DNA from: a virus
Reading direction: 5' to 3' (one strand)
Virus record (IMG/VR): IMGVR_UViG_3300010885_029431
Span: 1 to 20,106 of that record
Length of the DNA: 20,106 bases
Shown: positions 1 to 6,117 of the stretch, in pieces
Numbering within the stretch: the first letter of the stretch is position 1
Layout: every line of letters begins with the position of its first letter
Program-made: the position numbers and the translations under genes
Notes under the pieces: generated by a model
Told to the model about the DNA's origin: nothing
Database searches by the model: none
The model's input: the letters and a program-made list of their open reading frames with translations, nothing else

Positions 1-306
1 GCCCGAGCCCGATTCTACTATTACGCCGTTCAAGCGGGCATCCCGTCTTTGACTCAGGTGGTGATTATTGCCCAGCCACTTCTGAAGTCTAGAAGGTCGT
101 TGCCTGATGTCGCCGCCTGCTATCCGACAGTTAAAGCAGCCATTGACGGGATTGTGGATGCCAAAGTGATTGCCGATGACACAGACAAGTATCTAAAAGC
201 CTTACTCTTCTTGCCTGCTGAAATAGGAAAGGTAGAAGGTTTAAGACTCACTATTCTACCTGCTCAGAACGACCCAAGAATATATTTAGAAATATCCGTG
301 ATATAG
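1..306 (+). CDS. RusA-like Holliday junction resolvase, 5'-truncated
   Basis: The reading frame is open from the first base, so the N-terminus lies outside the window. The visible 101 residues contain the segment YPTVKAAIDGIVDAKVIADD, which matches the RusA-family pattern of an aspartate and lysine helix followed by a DD pair (paired acidic metal ligands), then a short C-terminal strand (GLRLTI). RusA enzymes are small dimeric nucleases that cut Holliday junctions or branched DNA during phage replication, recombination or packaging. Actinophage RusA-like proteins commonly carry this YPTVKA.IDG.VDAGV..DD form. The final codons overlap the AT-rich upstream part of the promoter at 309-337. A TTG at 49 is only an internal codon. 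Family assignment is from motif recognition; the missing N-terminal half limits certainty. Confidence 0.72.
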   Translation, partial: ARARFYYYAVQAGIPSLTQVVIIAQPLLKSRRSLPDVAACYPTVKAAIDGIVDAKVIADDTDKYLKALLFLPAEIGKVEGLRLTILPAQNDPRIYLEISVI

Positions 307-343
307 GCTTGACATTTATGAATACAGGCGCTATGATTACAAT
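282..343 (+). promoter_or_regulatory. Promoter P1, sigma70/SigA-type, leaderless geometry
   Basis: The -35 box TTGACA is at 309-314 and the -10 box TATGAT at 332-337, with a 17-bp spacer, essentially full consensus. The -10 box ends 6 bp before a GTG at 344, so the expected start of transcription falls on the start codon. An imperfect AT-rich palindrome (ATATTTAGAAATAT, 282-295) lies 13 bp upstream of the -35 box. About 26 bp from just upstream of the -35 box into the spacer are identical to promoter P3 on the minus strand near 18152. It should drive the small-gene operon 344-2209. Confidence 0.85.
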
Positions 344-394
344 GTGACTCGCAGACAGACCAATCCGAGTCACCCCGAGACAAAGGAAGTATGA
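344..394 (+). CDS. 16-residue leaderless leader ORF
   Basis: The GTG lies exactly where P1 transcription should begin (6 bp after TATGAT). The ORF encodes MTRRQTNPSHPETKEV and stops with TGA at 392-394, inside the ATGACAATG that starts the next gene. A Shine-Dalgarno-like AAGGAAG sits at its end. The arrangement resembles the other leaderless first ORFs in this window (11165, 18122), which also overlap or abut the next start and begin with Met-Thr. It could be a leader peptide that couples translation to the downstream zinc-knuckle gene. No homology is claimed; the support is the promoter position and the stop/start overlap. Confidence 0.55.
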   Translation: MTRRQTNPSHPETKEV

Positions 395-396
395 CA

Positions 397-600
397 ATGA
401 GAAACGAGCCTGCCGATGAGGAACACGCAGCAAGCCACCTGGAGTTCTGCCCAATATGTCAAGGCGAAATGACTGATGAAGATGCCCCGTTCTGCTCACC
501 GAAATGCGCCGCCGATTATGTCGTGGTTGCCGCTCAGGAACACGAAAAGGAATACGGTGGAGTGTGGGAGAGGAATACGGTGGAGTGTGATTATGACTGA
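397..600 (+). CDS. Small zinc-ribbon protein
   Basis: This 67-residue protein carries CPIC near residue 18 and a second half-site FCSPKC about 14 residues later, the typical C-x2-C...C-x3-C zinc-binding treble-clef or ribbon pattern (compare DUF2116-like small zinc-ribbon proteins, whose second half is FCS.eC). Start choice: ATG at 397 is 7-9 bp from AAGGAAG, better than the ATG at 391, which overlaps the preceding stop. It is the second gene of the P1 operon and overlaps the next gene by 8 bp. Its last codons lie in a 23-bp direct duplication (550-589) that shifted the stop and added about eight residues. Role unknown; possibly DNA- or protein-binding. Confidence 0.7.
   Translation: MRNEPADEEHAASHLEFCPICQGEMTDEDAPFCSPKCAADYVVVAAQEHEKEYGGVWERNTVECDYD
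550..589 (+). repeat. 23-bp direct tandem duplication at a gene junction
   Basis: GAATACGGTGGAGTGTG occurs at 550-566 and again at 573-589, with a period of 23 bp. The second copy is followed by the ATG of the next gene. Without the duplication the upstream frame would read GAA TAC GGT GGA GTG TGA and stop. With it, the frame continues to TGA at 598. The duplication also doubles the GGAG that serves as ribosome-binding site for the gene at 593. Confidence 0.9.
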
Positions 601-1036
601 CGAGGAACTGACTCAACTGGTACGGGATTACTCAGTCCACCTGATGAACGAGGGTTCGGGTGACGGCACAATCTACGCCTGTTATTCGGATGCCGAAATC
701 ATAACTCAGTTTGGCGGCAAGACTAAGGCGCAAGTCCTCAGAAAAGTCGCTAAACTAGACAAGGCAACCGCTAACCGATTTAATGAAGTCCGTATGTTTT
801 CGGGCGAATATGAGATGGTAAACGGGGTCTCGGTTTCTAAGTATGAGTTGGAAGCCCGAGCCGAGATTGCCCGACTCAAAGCCGAAGCCGAGGCCGATGC
901 TGAAGAGGAAGCCAAACACCAAGCCAGGCTGCTCGCAGACCCCGAATATGCCGCATACGAAGCGAGTTGGGCAAGTACCAACGCTGCTGAACTTGAGGCA
1001 GAGCGCCGAAGCGGGTTCCGCCCTGGAGAGTGGTAA
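593..1036 (+). CDS. Hypothetical protein with Ala/Glu-rich coiled-coil segment
   Basis: The ATG at 593 is 7 bp after GGAG and overlaps the previous stop (ATGACTGA), indicating translational coupling; an upstream in-frame ATG at 476 lies inside the zinc-ribbon gene and was not chosen. The 147-residue product has an N-terminal globular part (MTDEELTQLVRDYSVHL...) and, from about residue 84, a long charged helix (ELEARAEIARLKAEAEAD...) that should form a coiled coil, ending in a tryptophan. I do not recognise the family. It is a member of the P1 operon of small genes. Confidence 0.72.
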   Translation: MTDEELTQLVRDYSVHLMNEGSGDGTIYACYSDAEIITQFGGKTKAQVLRKVAKLDKATANRFNEVRMFSGEYEMVNGVSVSKYELEARAEIARLKAEAEADAEEEAKHQARLLADPEYAAYEASWASTNAAELEAERRSGFRPGEW

Positions 1037-1038
1037 GA

Positions 1039-1371
1039 ATGAAAACGCTAAAGCCTATTCCTGACGGTCTGCCATTTCTACTGTGGTTAGAAACGCAGCG
1101 TGAAGAGACCGTTATGGACAATGCCGTTCCCCTAGATATTCCAGGGGTTCACAAGGCATATTCTAAAGGCGGTCTAGAAACCGCAACTCTTTTATGCGAA
1201 GCGGTAATCAGGCAGATTGTCGCCTTTGACTCCGACGACTCAGATGCCCCAAAAACTTGGGCGCTGCTACTACAAAGGCTTTGGGAGATTGGACTACAAA
1301 ATCCCAATACTAAAAAACAAGCAAAAGGCATTATCGCCTCAAGAGAAGGATACCTAAATGGAGAAATGTGA
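1039..1371 (+). CDS. Hypothetical protein, 110 residues
   Basis: The ATG at 1039 follows GGAGAG at 1025-1030 with normal spacing, just after the stop of the previous gene (1034-1036); a GTG at 1030 in the same frame is less favoured. The product begins MKTLKPIPDGLPFLLWLETQ and contains a predicted all-helical middle (TATLLCEAVIRQIVAFDSDD). No family recognised. It overlaps the next gene by 14 bp, as expected for genes co-translated from the P1 transcript. Confidence 0.68.
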   Translation: MKTLKPIPDGLPFLLWLETQREETVMDNAVPLDIPGVHKAYSKGGLETATLLCEAVIRQIVAFDSDDSDAPKTWALLLQRLWEIGLQNPNTKKQAKGIIASREGYLNGEM

Positions 1372-1651
1372 TAAGTGCGAAGAGGAACTAGACGAAGCCG
1401 AAATATGGCTTTGTACGGGGACAGGCAACGACCCCATATGTTCGGACTGTAGAGCAGACGAACAACTAGCGTCTTACCTGGATGAAATACGAACTATGCG
1501 ATGGGAAATAGAAGCCTTATCGGTGGCATTACGGGAAGCCATTGCGGGCAATGTGGAGATGAGCAACCTGCTGCCAAACTGGAGTGCGGTTGTGTCCAAG
1601 ACTACGGCAGACATCATCGTGGCCGCTATGCTGAACGCCCAACAGGTATGA
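1358..1651 (+). CDS. Small protein with N-terminal zinc knuckle
   Basis: The 97-residue product starts MEKCDKCEEEL and has a second pair CSDC about 20 residues later, giving C-x2-C...C-x2-C, a likely structural zinc site. The remainder is helical (YLDEIRTMRWEIEALSVALREA). The ATG at 1358 is preceded by GAAGGA with 8-bp spacing. It overlaps the previous gene by 14 bp and the next start by 4 bp (ATGA). Function unknown; the metal knuckle suggests a nucleic-acid or protein-binding adaptor. Confidence 0.7.
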   Translation: MEKCDKCEEELDEAEIWLCTGTGNDPICSDCRADEQLASYLDEIRTMRWEIEALSVALREAIAGNVEMSNLLPNWSAVVSKTTADIIVAAMLNAQQV

Positions 1652-1959
1652 AGCCAGCAACCATTATAAGTGCCAAGTTCAGAATAAACCGAGAAGGGGT
1701 CAAAGGCTACCCGCAAGCATTAGATAGCCTGATTATCGCTGGACTAATGCCGCTGCTGAACGAGAACGGCGATTGTGTCAATGTGGAGTCTCAGAGCGGG
1801 CTTGAAGAGTATTTAGATGAGATTGAACCAGCATTGCGGGCGCTGACTCCACTCATCTCCGATAACTCCGTTATACTTTGGCAAGAAGGTCACAAACGGT
1901 GGAAAACACTCGTTCGTGGAGATACACTATTAACAATCTACCCAACAGGGCGATTATAA
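1648..1959 (+). CDS. Hypothetical protein, 103 residues
   Basis: The start is set at ATG 1648, where ATGA overlaps the stop of the preceding gene (TGA 1649-1651), a classical coupling arrangement; longer in-frame starts from 1501 lie wholly inside that gene. The product begins MKPATIISAKFRINREG and contains an acidic helix (SGLEEYLDEIEPALRAL) and a C-terminal beta-like segment (SVILWQEGHKRWKTLVRGD). No family recognised. Part of the P1 operon. Confidence 0.62.
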   Translation: MKPATIISAKFRINREGVKGYPQALDSLIIAGLMPLLNENGDCVNVESQSGLEEYLDEIEPALRALTPLISDNSVILWQEGHKRWKTLVRGDTLLTIYPTGRL

Positions 1960-1975
1960 CTATGAGAGGGAACAA

Positions 1976-2209
1976 ATGATTTTTGACATCGTGAAAACTA
2001 ATGAAGAGGGCGGCGCTTGGCTAGTCAAAGCCTCAACTACCGTTTGGGCTGATGACAGTCACGCAGCAGAAAAGGTTGAAACTGGAGTGTGGTCGTTTAG
2101 AACACTTACGGCAGCACGGCGGTTCATTACAAGTGTGGTGAAAACAGACAAGCGTGTTCGGATGACCAAAACCGATAACTCTAATACCAGTTATGTTTAT
2201 CGGGGCTGA
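1976..2209 (+). CDS. Hypothetical protein, 77 residues
   Basis: The ATG at 1976 follows GAGAGGG about 5 bp upstream, 16 bp after the previous stop. The product (MIFDIVKTNEEGGAWLVKAS...) looks like an alpha/beta fold with a basic C-terminal tail (KTDKRVRMTKTD). It resembles in style the 66-residue protein at 19770-19970 (a KAYVIRTNEGFYLQVTDKDYAL region with 'TA.. F' helices), but I cannot claim homology. It is the last gene of the P1 operon and its 3' end overlaps convergent whiB by 13 bp. Confidence 0.62.
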   Translation: MIFDIVKTNEEGGAWLVKASTTVWADDSHAAEKVETGVWSFRTLTAARRFITSVVKTDKRVRMTKTDNSNTSYVYRG

Positions 2210-2475
2210 GAGCGAAGCCGCCTATTCCGTTTGTAGGTGAACCGTTGGCGCTCAGTCATCCCGCCCCAAACCCCCCAATGCTGATGATTGTCAATCGCAT
2301 ACTTAAGACAGTCATCTCTGACAGGGCAGCGTGAACAAGTTTCTAACGCCTCAGATGGCCGAACCCCTGAAGGTGGATAAAACAAGTTTATATCCATCCC
2401 AGCGCACAATGATTCAAGTATCCATTTGCCAGGCGGCGGCGGGGGAACAGGCAAATCATCATCGGCTTTACTCAC
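2197..2475 (-). CDS. whiB: WhiB-family iron-sulfur transcription factor
   Basis: The 92-residue product has the four-cysteine signature (Cys24, Cys47, Cys50 and Cys56; spacing C...C-x2-C-x5-C) and the G-V-W-G-G turn at 68-72, followed by a basic tail (RNRRLRSQPR). These features define WhiB proteins, which bind a [4Fe-4S] cluster, contact region 4 of the housekeeping sigma factor and act at promoters; they are restricted to actinobacteria and their phages. An unusual N-terminal proline run (VPPPPPG) precedes the domain. The GTG start at 2475 has no Shine-Dalgarno, but TAGCGT ends 6 bp upstream (2482-2487), the same leaderless geometry as elsewhere in the window. It stands alone, convergent to the P1 operon and divergent from the ParB block, so it may regulate phage promoters or manipulate host WhiB circuits. 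Confidence 0.93.
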   Translation of the reverse strand: MSKADDDLPVPPPPPGKWILESLCAGMDINLFYPPSGVRPSEALETCSRCPVRDDCLKYAIDNHQHWGVWGGMTERQRFTYKRNRRLRSQPR

Positions 2476-2562
2476 ACGGCTACGCTACATTAAATAATAG
2501 GCTTATGATGGTTAGCACCTCTGACACAATCTAGAGGCGTTCTTAGAGTCAAGGAGAGGGCA
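2476..2562. promoter_or_regulatory. Divergent control region between whiB and the ParB block
   Basis: On the plus strand TATGAT (2504-2509), the same -10 hexamer as P1-P3, precedes the rightward block, but I find no good -35 box at 16-18 bp. AAGGAGAGG (2551-2559) is a strong ribosome-binding site for the ATG at 2563. On the minus strand TAGCGT (2482-2487) sits 6 bp from the whiB GTG. GAGGCGTTCTTAGAG (2534-2548) resembles the core of the dispersed repeat described at 10138, 15106 and 17270. Confidence 0.45.
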
Positions 2563-3030
2563 ATGGTTGAAGATGTAGAGGTGAATAGATTATCTAGACA
2601 TCCCTTAAACCCTAGAGAGGGCGATATTGGTGCTATCGCCACCAGTATTCAACAGAACGGATGGTTCGGAACTGTCGTTGCTCAACGCTCTACAGGTCAG
2701 GTCATCGCAGGTAACCATCGTTTAGAAGCAGCGAAGATACTGGGGTTTAAGAGTGTTCCTGTCTATTGGGTGGACTGCGACGATGAGCAGGCGCTCAGAA
2801 TGTTGTTGGCAGATAACCGCACTTCGGATTTAGCCAGTTATGACATTGAGCAACTGTCGGAAATCCTTGTAGGGCTTATTGAGACTGACGGACTGTTGGG
2901 AACGGGTTATGACGGCGATGACTTAGACAGTCTGCTGAAAGAGGCTAAAAGATTACCGCCCGACTTCCCCGACTTATTTACTCCCTTCACACATCATTGC
3001 CCTCGTTGCTACTACTCTTGGGAAACATAA
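2563..3030 (+). CDS. ParB/sulfiredoxin-fold protein (IbrB-like), C-terminal zinc hook
   Basis: The 155-residue protein shows a ParB N-terminal domain: NPREGD (15-21), SIQQNGW (28-34), the diagnostic GNHR at 50-53, then a helix ending LADNRTSDLASYD (82-94). The C-terminus has CPRC at 146-149, typical of stand-alone phage ParB-like proteins that end in CPxCGYxW. The ParB fold binds or hydrolyses CTP in partition proteins; in phages it occurs next to DNA methylases and PAPS-reductase-like proteins, as in the enterobacterial IbrA/IbrB regulator pair. Here an IbrA-like gene follows at 3905, and the methylase at 5053 begins with the module usually fused behind such a ParB domain. First gene of the rightward block, with a strong RBS. 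The biochemical role is not known. Confidence 0.82.
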   Translation: MVEDVEVNRLSRHPLNPREGDIGAIATSIQQNGWFGTVVAQRSTGQVIAGNHRLEAAKILGFKSVPVYWVDCDDEQALRMLLADNRTSDLASYDIEQLSEILVGLIETDGLLGTGYDGDDLDSLLKEAKRLPPDFPDLFTPFTHHCPRCYYSWET

Positions 3031-3031
3031 G

Positions 3032-3235
3032 ATGACTAAGCCGAAAAAAGGATTAACAAAAGAATGTTCAAAGATTATCGCCGTCAGAGTGGCACAAGTT
3101 GATTACGACATTATCCAGTCTGTGGCGACGAATAGAGAAGTTTGCGCTTCCGATATTGTTCGGTGGGCAATCGCCGTTTGGCAGGACTCCGAGTGGGAAG
3201 CCATACAACGAGCCGTTAGTCGCCAGGTCATATAA
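3032..3235 (+). CDS. Ribbon-helix-helix-like small DNA-binding protein
   Basis: The ATG at 3032 is one base after the previous stop, so translation is probably coupled. The 67-residue product has a short beta strand (KIIAVRVAQVD) followed by two helices (YDIIQSVATNREVCASDIV and RWAIAVWQ), the arrangement of Arc/MetJ-type ribbon-helix-helix repressors. Such proteins dimerise and bind palindromic operators, often their own promoter. The 3' part of the gene overlaps the next open frame. Assignment is from predicted secondary structure pattern only. Confidence 0.6.
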   Translation: MTKPKKGLTKECSKIIAVRVAQVDYDIIQSVATNREVCASDIVRWAIAVWQDSEWEAIQRAVSRQVI

Positions 3236-3908
3236 CGACTTCTATTCGCAACCTGTCTATGAGTATGAGAACCAGGTTGTTCAGAGGGTATTGAAGCCAT
3301 TATTGGAATCGGCAGCGGTTCTTGACCTCGGGGCGGGGACAGGCCTGGTTTTACAACTGACCAATCCTGCCTTCTACTATGCCGCAGACTCTTCCGCTGA
3401 AATGCTACAAGCGATACTGGACAACCATTACGACAGTATGAGTCGGACTCAAAAAGAAAACATATTTACTATTAAAGCCGACTTACAAGACCCGTTTGAC
3501 CTTCGTTATCTCCAAGAGCAATGCCAGTACCTCGGGGACATAGATGCTATAACGGCATTGTGGGCTGCTCATCATTTCCACGGGCAAGAAACTTACAACG
3601 CTATGTTTCAGATTGTTTCTCCCTCGGGAATGGTATTCTTTCACGGCAATATGCCTAGACGGAAGTATCGTCGTTGCCCCCCTTGGCTGAAACACGATTA
3701 CGATAAAACCTTCAACCCGAGAACGATGAAGGCTAAGATGAAAGCGGCTGGTTTTACCGATATAACGGTTGTCGGGTTTAACGCTGTACCTGACTGGCTT
3801 ATCCGCTTTATCCCCAGTAAGTGGGCTGCTGAAATCATTTGGCTTACACGGCTCATCCCAGCAAGATATCATTACAACGCCGCTGTTATCGGAAGGAAAC
3901 CATCGTGA
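3156..3908 (+). CDS. Class I SAM-dependent methyltransferase
   Basis: The product contains the Rossmann motif I AVLDLGAGTGLVLQL, an acidic motif II position (AADSSAEM) and a later ITALWAAHHFH segment, typical of small-molecule or protein SAM methyltransferases; there is no DPPY/DPPW, so it is not an obvious DNA N-methylase. The start is uncertain. The conserved N-terminal part (SYNDFYSQPVYEYENQ) begins immediately around the stop of the upstream ribbon-helix-helix gene, but no ATG/GTG lies there; TTG codons at 3156 or 3099, both inside that gene, are the only candidates, and 3156 is used here. The ORF ends 4 bp into the next gene. It could modify a base intermediate, a cofactor or a host protein. 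Confidence 0.72.
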   Translation: MFGGQSPFGRTPSGKPYNEPLVARSYNDFYSQPVYEYENQVVQRVLKPLLESAAVLDLGAGTGLVLQLTNPAFYYAADSSAEMLQAILDNHYDSMSRTQKENIFTIKADLQDPFDLRYLQEQCQYLGDIDAITALWAAHHFHGQETYNAMFQIVSPSGMVFFHGNMPRRKYRRCPPWLKHDYDKTFNPRTMKAKMKAAGFTDITVVGFNAVPDWLIRFIPSKWAAEIIWLTRLIPARYHYNAAVIGRKPS

Positions 3909-5056
3909 GTGATTCAAGACGCAAAGACACAGGATTAGATGTCTTTAACGAGGCAATAGAGAGACTGGTTGCCGTATATGAGCAGGGGCATAGAATCATC
4001 GTTTCCTTTTCCGCTGGCAAAGACTCGGGGGTATGCTTAGAACTGGCAATCATCGCAGCAACGATTACAAACAGACTCCCCGTTGAAGTGGTTATGCGTG
4101 ATGAAGAGATTATGTTCCCAGGCTCTTACGAATACGCTGAACGGTGTGCCGCCAGGCCTGAAGTGGACTTCCATTGGATGGTGGCAAACCAACCAGTTAT
4201 TAACTGCTTTAATCGCAGACAACCGTACTTTTGGACTTTTGACCCCGACCTAGACCCTTCCGAGTGGGTTCGCCAACCGCCTGATATTGCCTATACCATC
4301 CCCGAGAAAAACATTGACTCTATGGTGAACCCTGACCGCTTCCCGCCAGCAGAAGGCAAAGAGTTAATGACCATCATTGGGCTTCGCATCTCTGAGTCAT
4401 TTAGCCGCAGGCGAGGCTTGTTCTCTTCAGGCGGCTACATTACAAAACCGCAAAAGTATGGGGTTCGCAGAGTCCGACCAATCTACGATTGGGAAGATGG
4501 GGATGTTTGGAAAGCCATTGTGGATAACCAATGGGATTACAACCACGCCTATGATGTCCTATACCGTCACGGTGTTAAGCCCGCCCAACTACGAATCGGG
4601 CCGCCTACGATGAACATATATGGGGCTTCTAACCTAGCAATCGCCAGGGTTGCCTGGCCGCAATGGTTTGACAAGGTAGAGAAGAGATGTCCAGGGGTAC
4701 GAACCGTTGCCCAGTTCGGGAAGAGGGCGGTCACTCCGAGGCGGATGCTTGGTGAATCGTGGGAAACGACCTTTTGGCGTGAGTGTGTAGATGAAGCACC
4801 TGACTGGATTGCCGAACGGTCACGCAAAGTGATTACCAGCGTCCTTGCTCAGCACTCTCGGCACGCTTCCACAGAGTTCCCCCAGGCAAACAAATGCTAC
4901 CAATGCCACGCCGTTCTCGGGTCTTGGAAAAAGGTTTGCGATGTTATGTATTTAGGAGACCCGTTCTCTGCTGTAACTGGCGGAAGCCTACCTTATGTTG
5001 AGCCTGAGTTCTTTAAGGCAGGGGCAGGCACTTGGGGAGGCGCACCGACTTGGTGA
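3905..5056 (+). CDS. PAPS-reductase / IbrA-like PP-loop ATPase
   Basis: The 383-residue protein has the PP-loop pyrophosphatase motif SFSAGKDSGVCLEL at 34-47, and a central segment (WTFDPDLDPSEWVRQPPDIA, then IGLRISESFSRR) like the IbrA branch of PAPS-reductase-related proteins. A C-terminal KCYQCHAVLGSWKKVC cluster could hold zinc or iron-sulfur. PP-loop enzymes adenylate a carbonyl or activate sulfur; relatives act in sulfate reduction, tRNA thiolation and, as DndC, in DNA phosphorothioation. IbrA proteins occur with ParB-like IbrB. The GTG at 3905 overlaps the previous stop (GTGA); the longer frame from 3839 lies in the methyltransferase gene. It ends GTGA-coupled to the DNA methylase gene. 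The substrate is not deducible from sequence. Confidence 0.85.
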   Translation: MSDSRRKDTGLDVFNEAIERLVAVYEQGHRIIVSFSAGKDSGVCLELAIIAATITNRLPVEVVMRDEEIMFPGSYEYAERCAARPEVDFHWMVANQPVINCFNRRQPYFWTFDPDLDPSEWVRQPPDIAYTIPEKNIDSMVNPDRFPPAEGKELMTIIGLRISESFSRRRGLFSSGGYITKPQKYGVRRVRPIYDWEDGDVWKAIVDNQWDYNHAYDVLYRHGVKPAQLRIGPPTMNIYGASNLAIARVAWPQWFDKVEKRCPGVRTVAQFGKRAVTPRRMLGESWETTFWRECVDEAPDWIAERSRKVITSVLAQHSRHASTEFPQANKCYQCHAVLGSWKKVCDVMYLGDPFSAVTGGSLPYVEPEFFKAGAGTWGGAPTW

Positions 5057-5784
5057 AAATACACAACATAGCCGAAGACGGTTCGTGGCGCTACTCAGGG
5101 AAACACAAAGACATCCCTGTTCAACCTGGCGACATTTGGCGGGTAGGCGAACATATATTCGTTTGCGGCGACATAGAAGGAGACCAAGCGAGCAGTCCCC
5201 TGAGTACGCTGTTGAAATCTCATCCGCCAACCCTTATCTACGCAGACCCGCCTTGGGGTTCGGGTTTGGCAAGGTCATATCGGACTAAGGCAGGCTCAGA
5301 TAACGGTTCAGGCAGAGCGGTGGACTTCCCTAACCTTATAAGGTCATTACTGTTGCCCGCTAAGACCTACAAAACTGTCGCCTATGTGGAGAATGGCGTT
5401 CGTGAAGAGCGAGTGCTGAAAGAGACTCTCATTGAGATGGGCGCTACGATAACGGGACATTGGAATACGACTTATTATAAGACGAAGCCAGCAATCCTTT
5501 ACGCTGCTGATTTCCGACCTGTGCCTCAGACAGACCACCCCGACTTCACAGGCGTTGATGACGAATACACTCCTTTAATGGCGTTAAGACATCATCCTGT
5601 CGGAACAGTCTTAGACCCTTGTGCTGGAAGAGGTCTAACCGCTAGAACCGCACAAACTTTAGGGTGGAAATCTATTAATCACGAGTTATCCCCATACCGT
5701 ATGGCGGAAGCACTTGATAGTATATTTAGGATGACCGACCAACCCATAGAGAGAGTTTTATATGAGCGAGACCCCATTAAATGA
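5053..5784 (+). CDS. DNA adenine N6-methyltransferase-like protein (DPPW type)
   Basis: The protein (243 residues) starts with PGDIWRVGEHIFVCGD (25-40), the linker found between ParB and methylase domains in ParB-methylase fusions. It then has motif IV ADPPW (64-68) followed later by motif I VLDPCAGRGLTA (186-197). Motif IV before motif I marks a beta-class amino-methyltransferase, and DPPW is typical of adenine-N6 enzymes. It is short, with little room for a target-recognition domain. The GTG at 5053 overlaps the upstream stop; GGGGAGG at 5034-5040 is the likely ribosome site. Likely role: methylating phage DNA against host restriction, or preparing adenines for further modification. It overlaps the next gene by 23 bp. 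Confidence 0.8.
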   Translation: MKIHNIAEDGSWRYSGKHKDIPVQPGDIWRVGEHIFVCGDIEGDQASSPLSTLLKSHPPTLIYADPPWGSGLARSYRTKAGSDNGSGRAVDFPNLIRSLLLPAKTYKTVAYVENGVREERVLKETLIEMGATITGHWNTTYYKTKPAILYAADFRPVPQTDHPDFTGVDDEYTPLMALRHHPVGTVLDPCAGRGLTARTAQTLGWKSINHELSPYRMAEALDSIFRMTDQPIERVLYERDPIK

Positions 5785-6115
5785 CCTGTTTGACCGCTTG
5801 ACCGCAGCGAGGTTTCGGAAGAGCAAATCTTACGACCCGCCACACGAATACATAATGACCAGTTACGATGATTCGTACACGGCGCTATGGCACGAAATCC
5901 GTGTTGCCCTAGTCAATCACGGCATTGTCAGACCGTTCTACAAATCTAGAGCGGTTTGGAAATACCTGGATAGCCCCGACGGGTACACCTATTGGATTAT
6001 GCCGCAATGGCTAGTCCCCGACTGGGAAAACAACTTTGACCCGTTTGACAACTACATCATTAACAGGCAGCGTACTGATGTCGCCAAGAACGGTTCCTGG
6101 ACTAAGAAAAGTTAG
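5762..6115 (+). CDS. Hypothetical protein in modification block
   Basis: The ATG at 5762 has GAGAGAG about 6 bp upstream and starts inside the methylase gene. The 117-residue product is rich in aromatic residues, with WKYLDSPDGYTYWIMPQW near the middle and PDWENNFDPFDNYI after it. I do not recognise the family. Its tight packing between the DNA methylase and the glycosyltransferase suggests a partner role in the same pathway, but nothing in the sequence shows a catalytic site. Confidence 0.68.
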   Translation: MSETPLNDLFDRLTAARFRKSKSYDPPHEYIMTSYDDSYTALWHEIRVALVNHGIVRPFYKSRAVWKYLDSPDGYTYWIMPQWLVPDWENNFDPFDNYIINRQRTDVAKNGSWTKKS

Positions 6116-6117
6116 AG

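Noticed and set aside
251-616. 121-codon minus-strand ORF across P1 and the zinc-ribbon gene
   Set aside because: It runs antisense through a strong promoter and two supported plus-strand genes; the product has no recognisable domain.
2331-2534. 67-codon plus-strand ORF opposite whiB
   Set aside because: Antisense to a firm WhiB gene, with no supporting ribosome site.
3483-3917. 144-codon minus-strand ORF
   Set aside because: Antisense to the SAM methyltransferase gene, without ribosome site or motif; a shadow frame.
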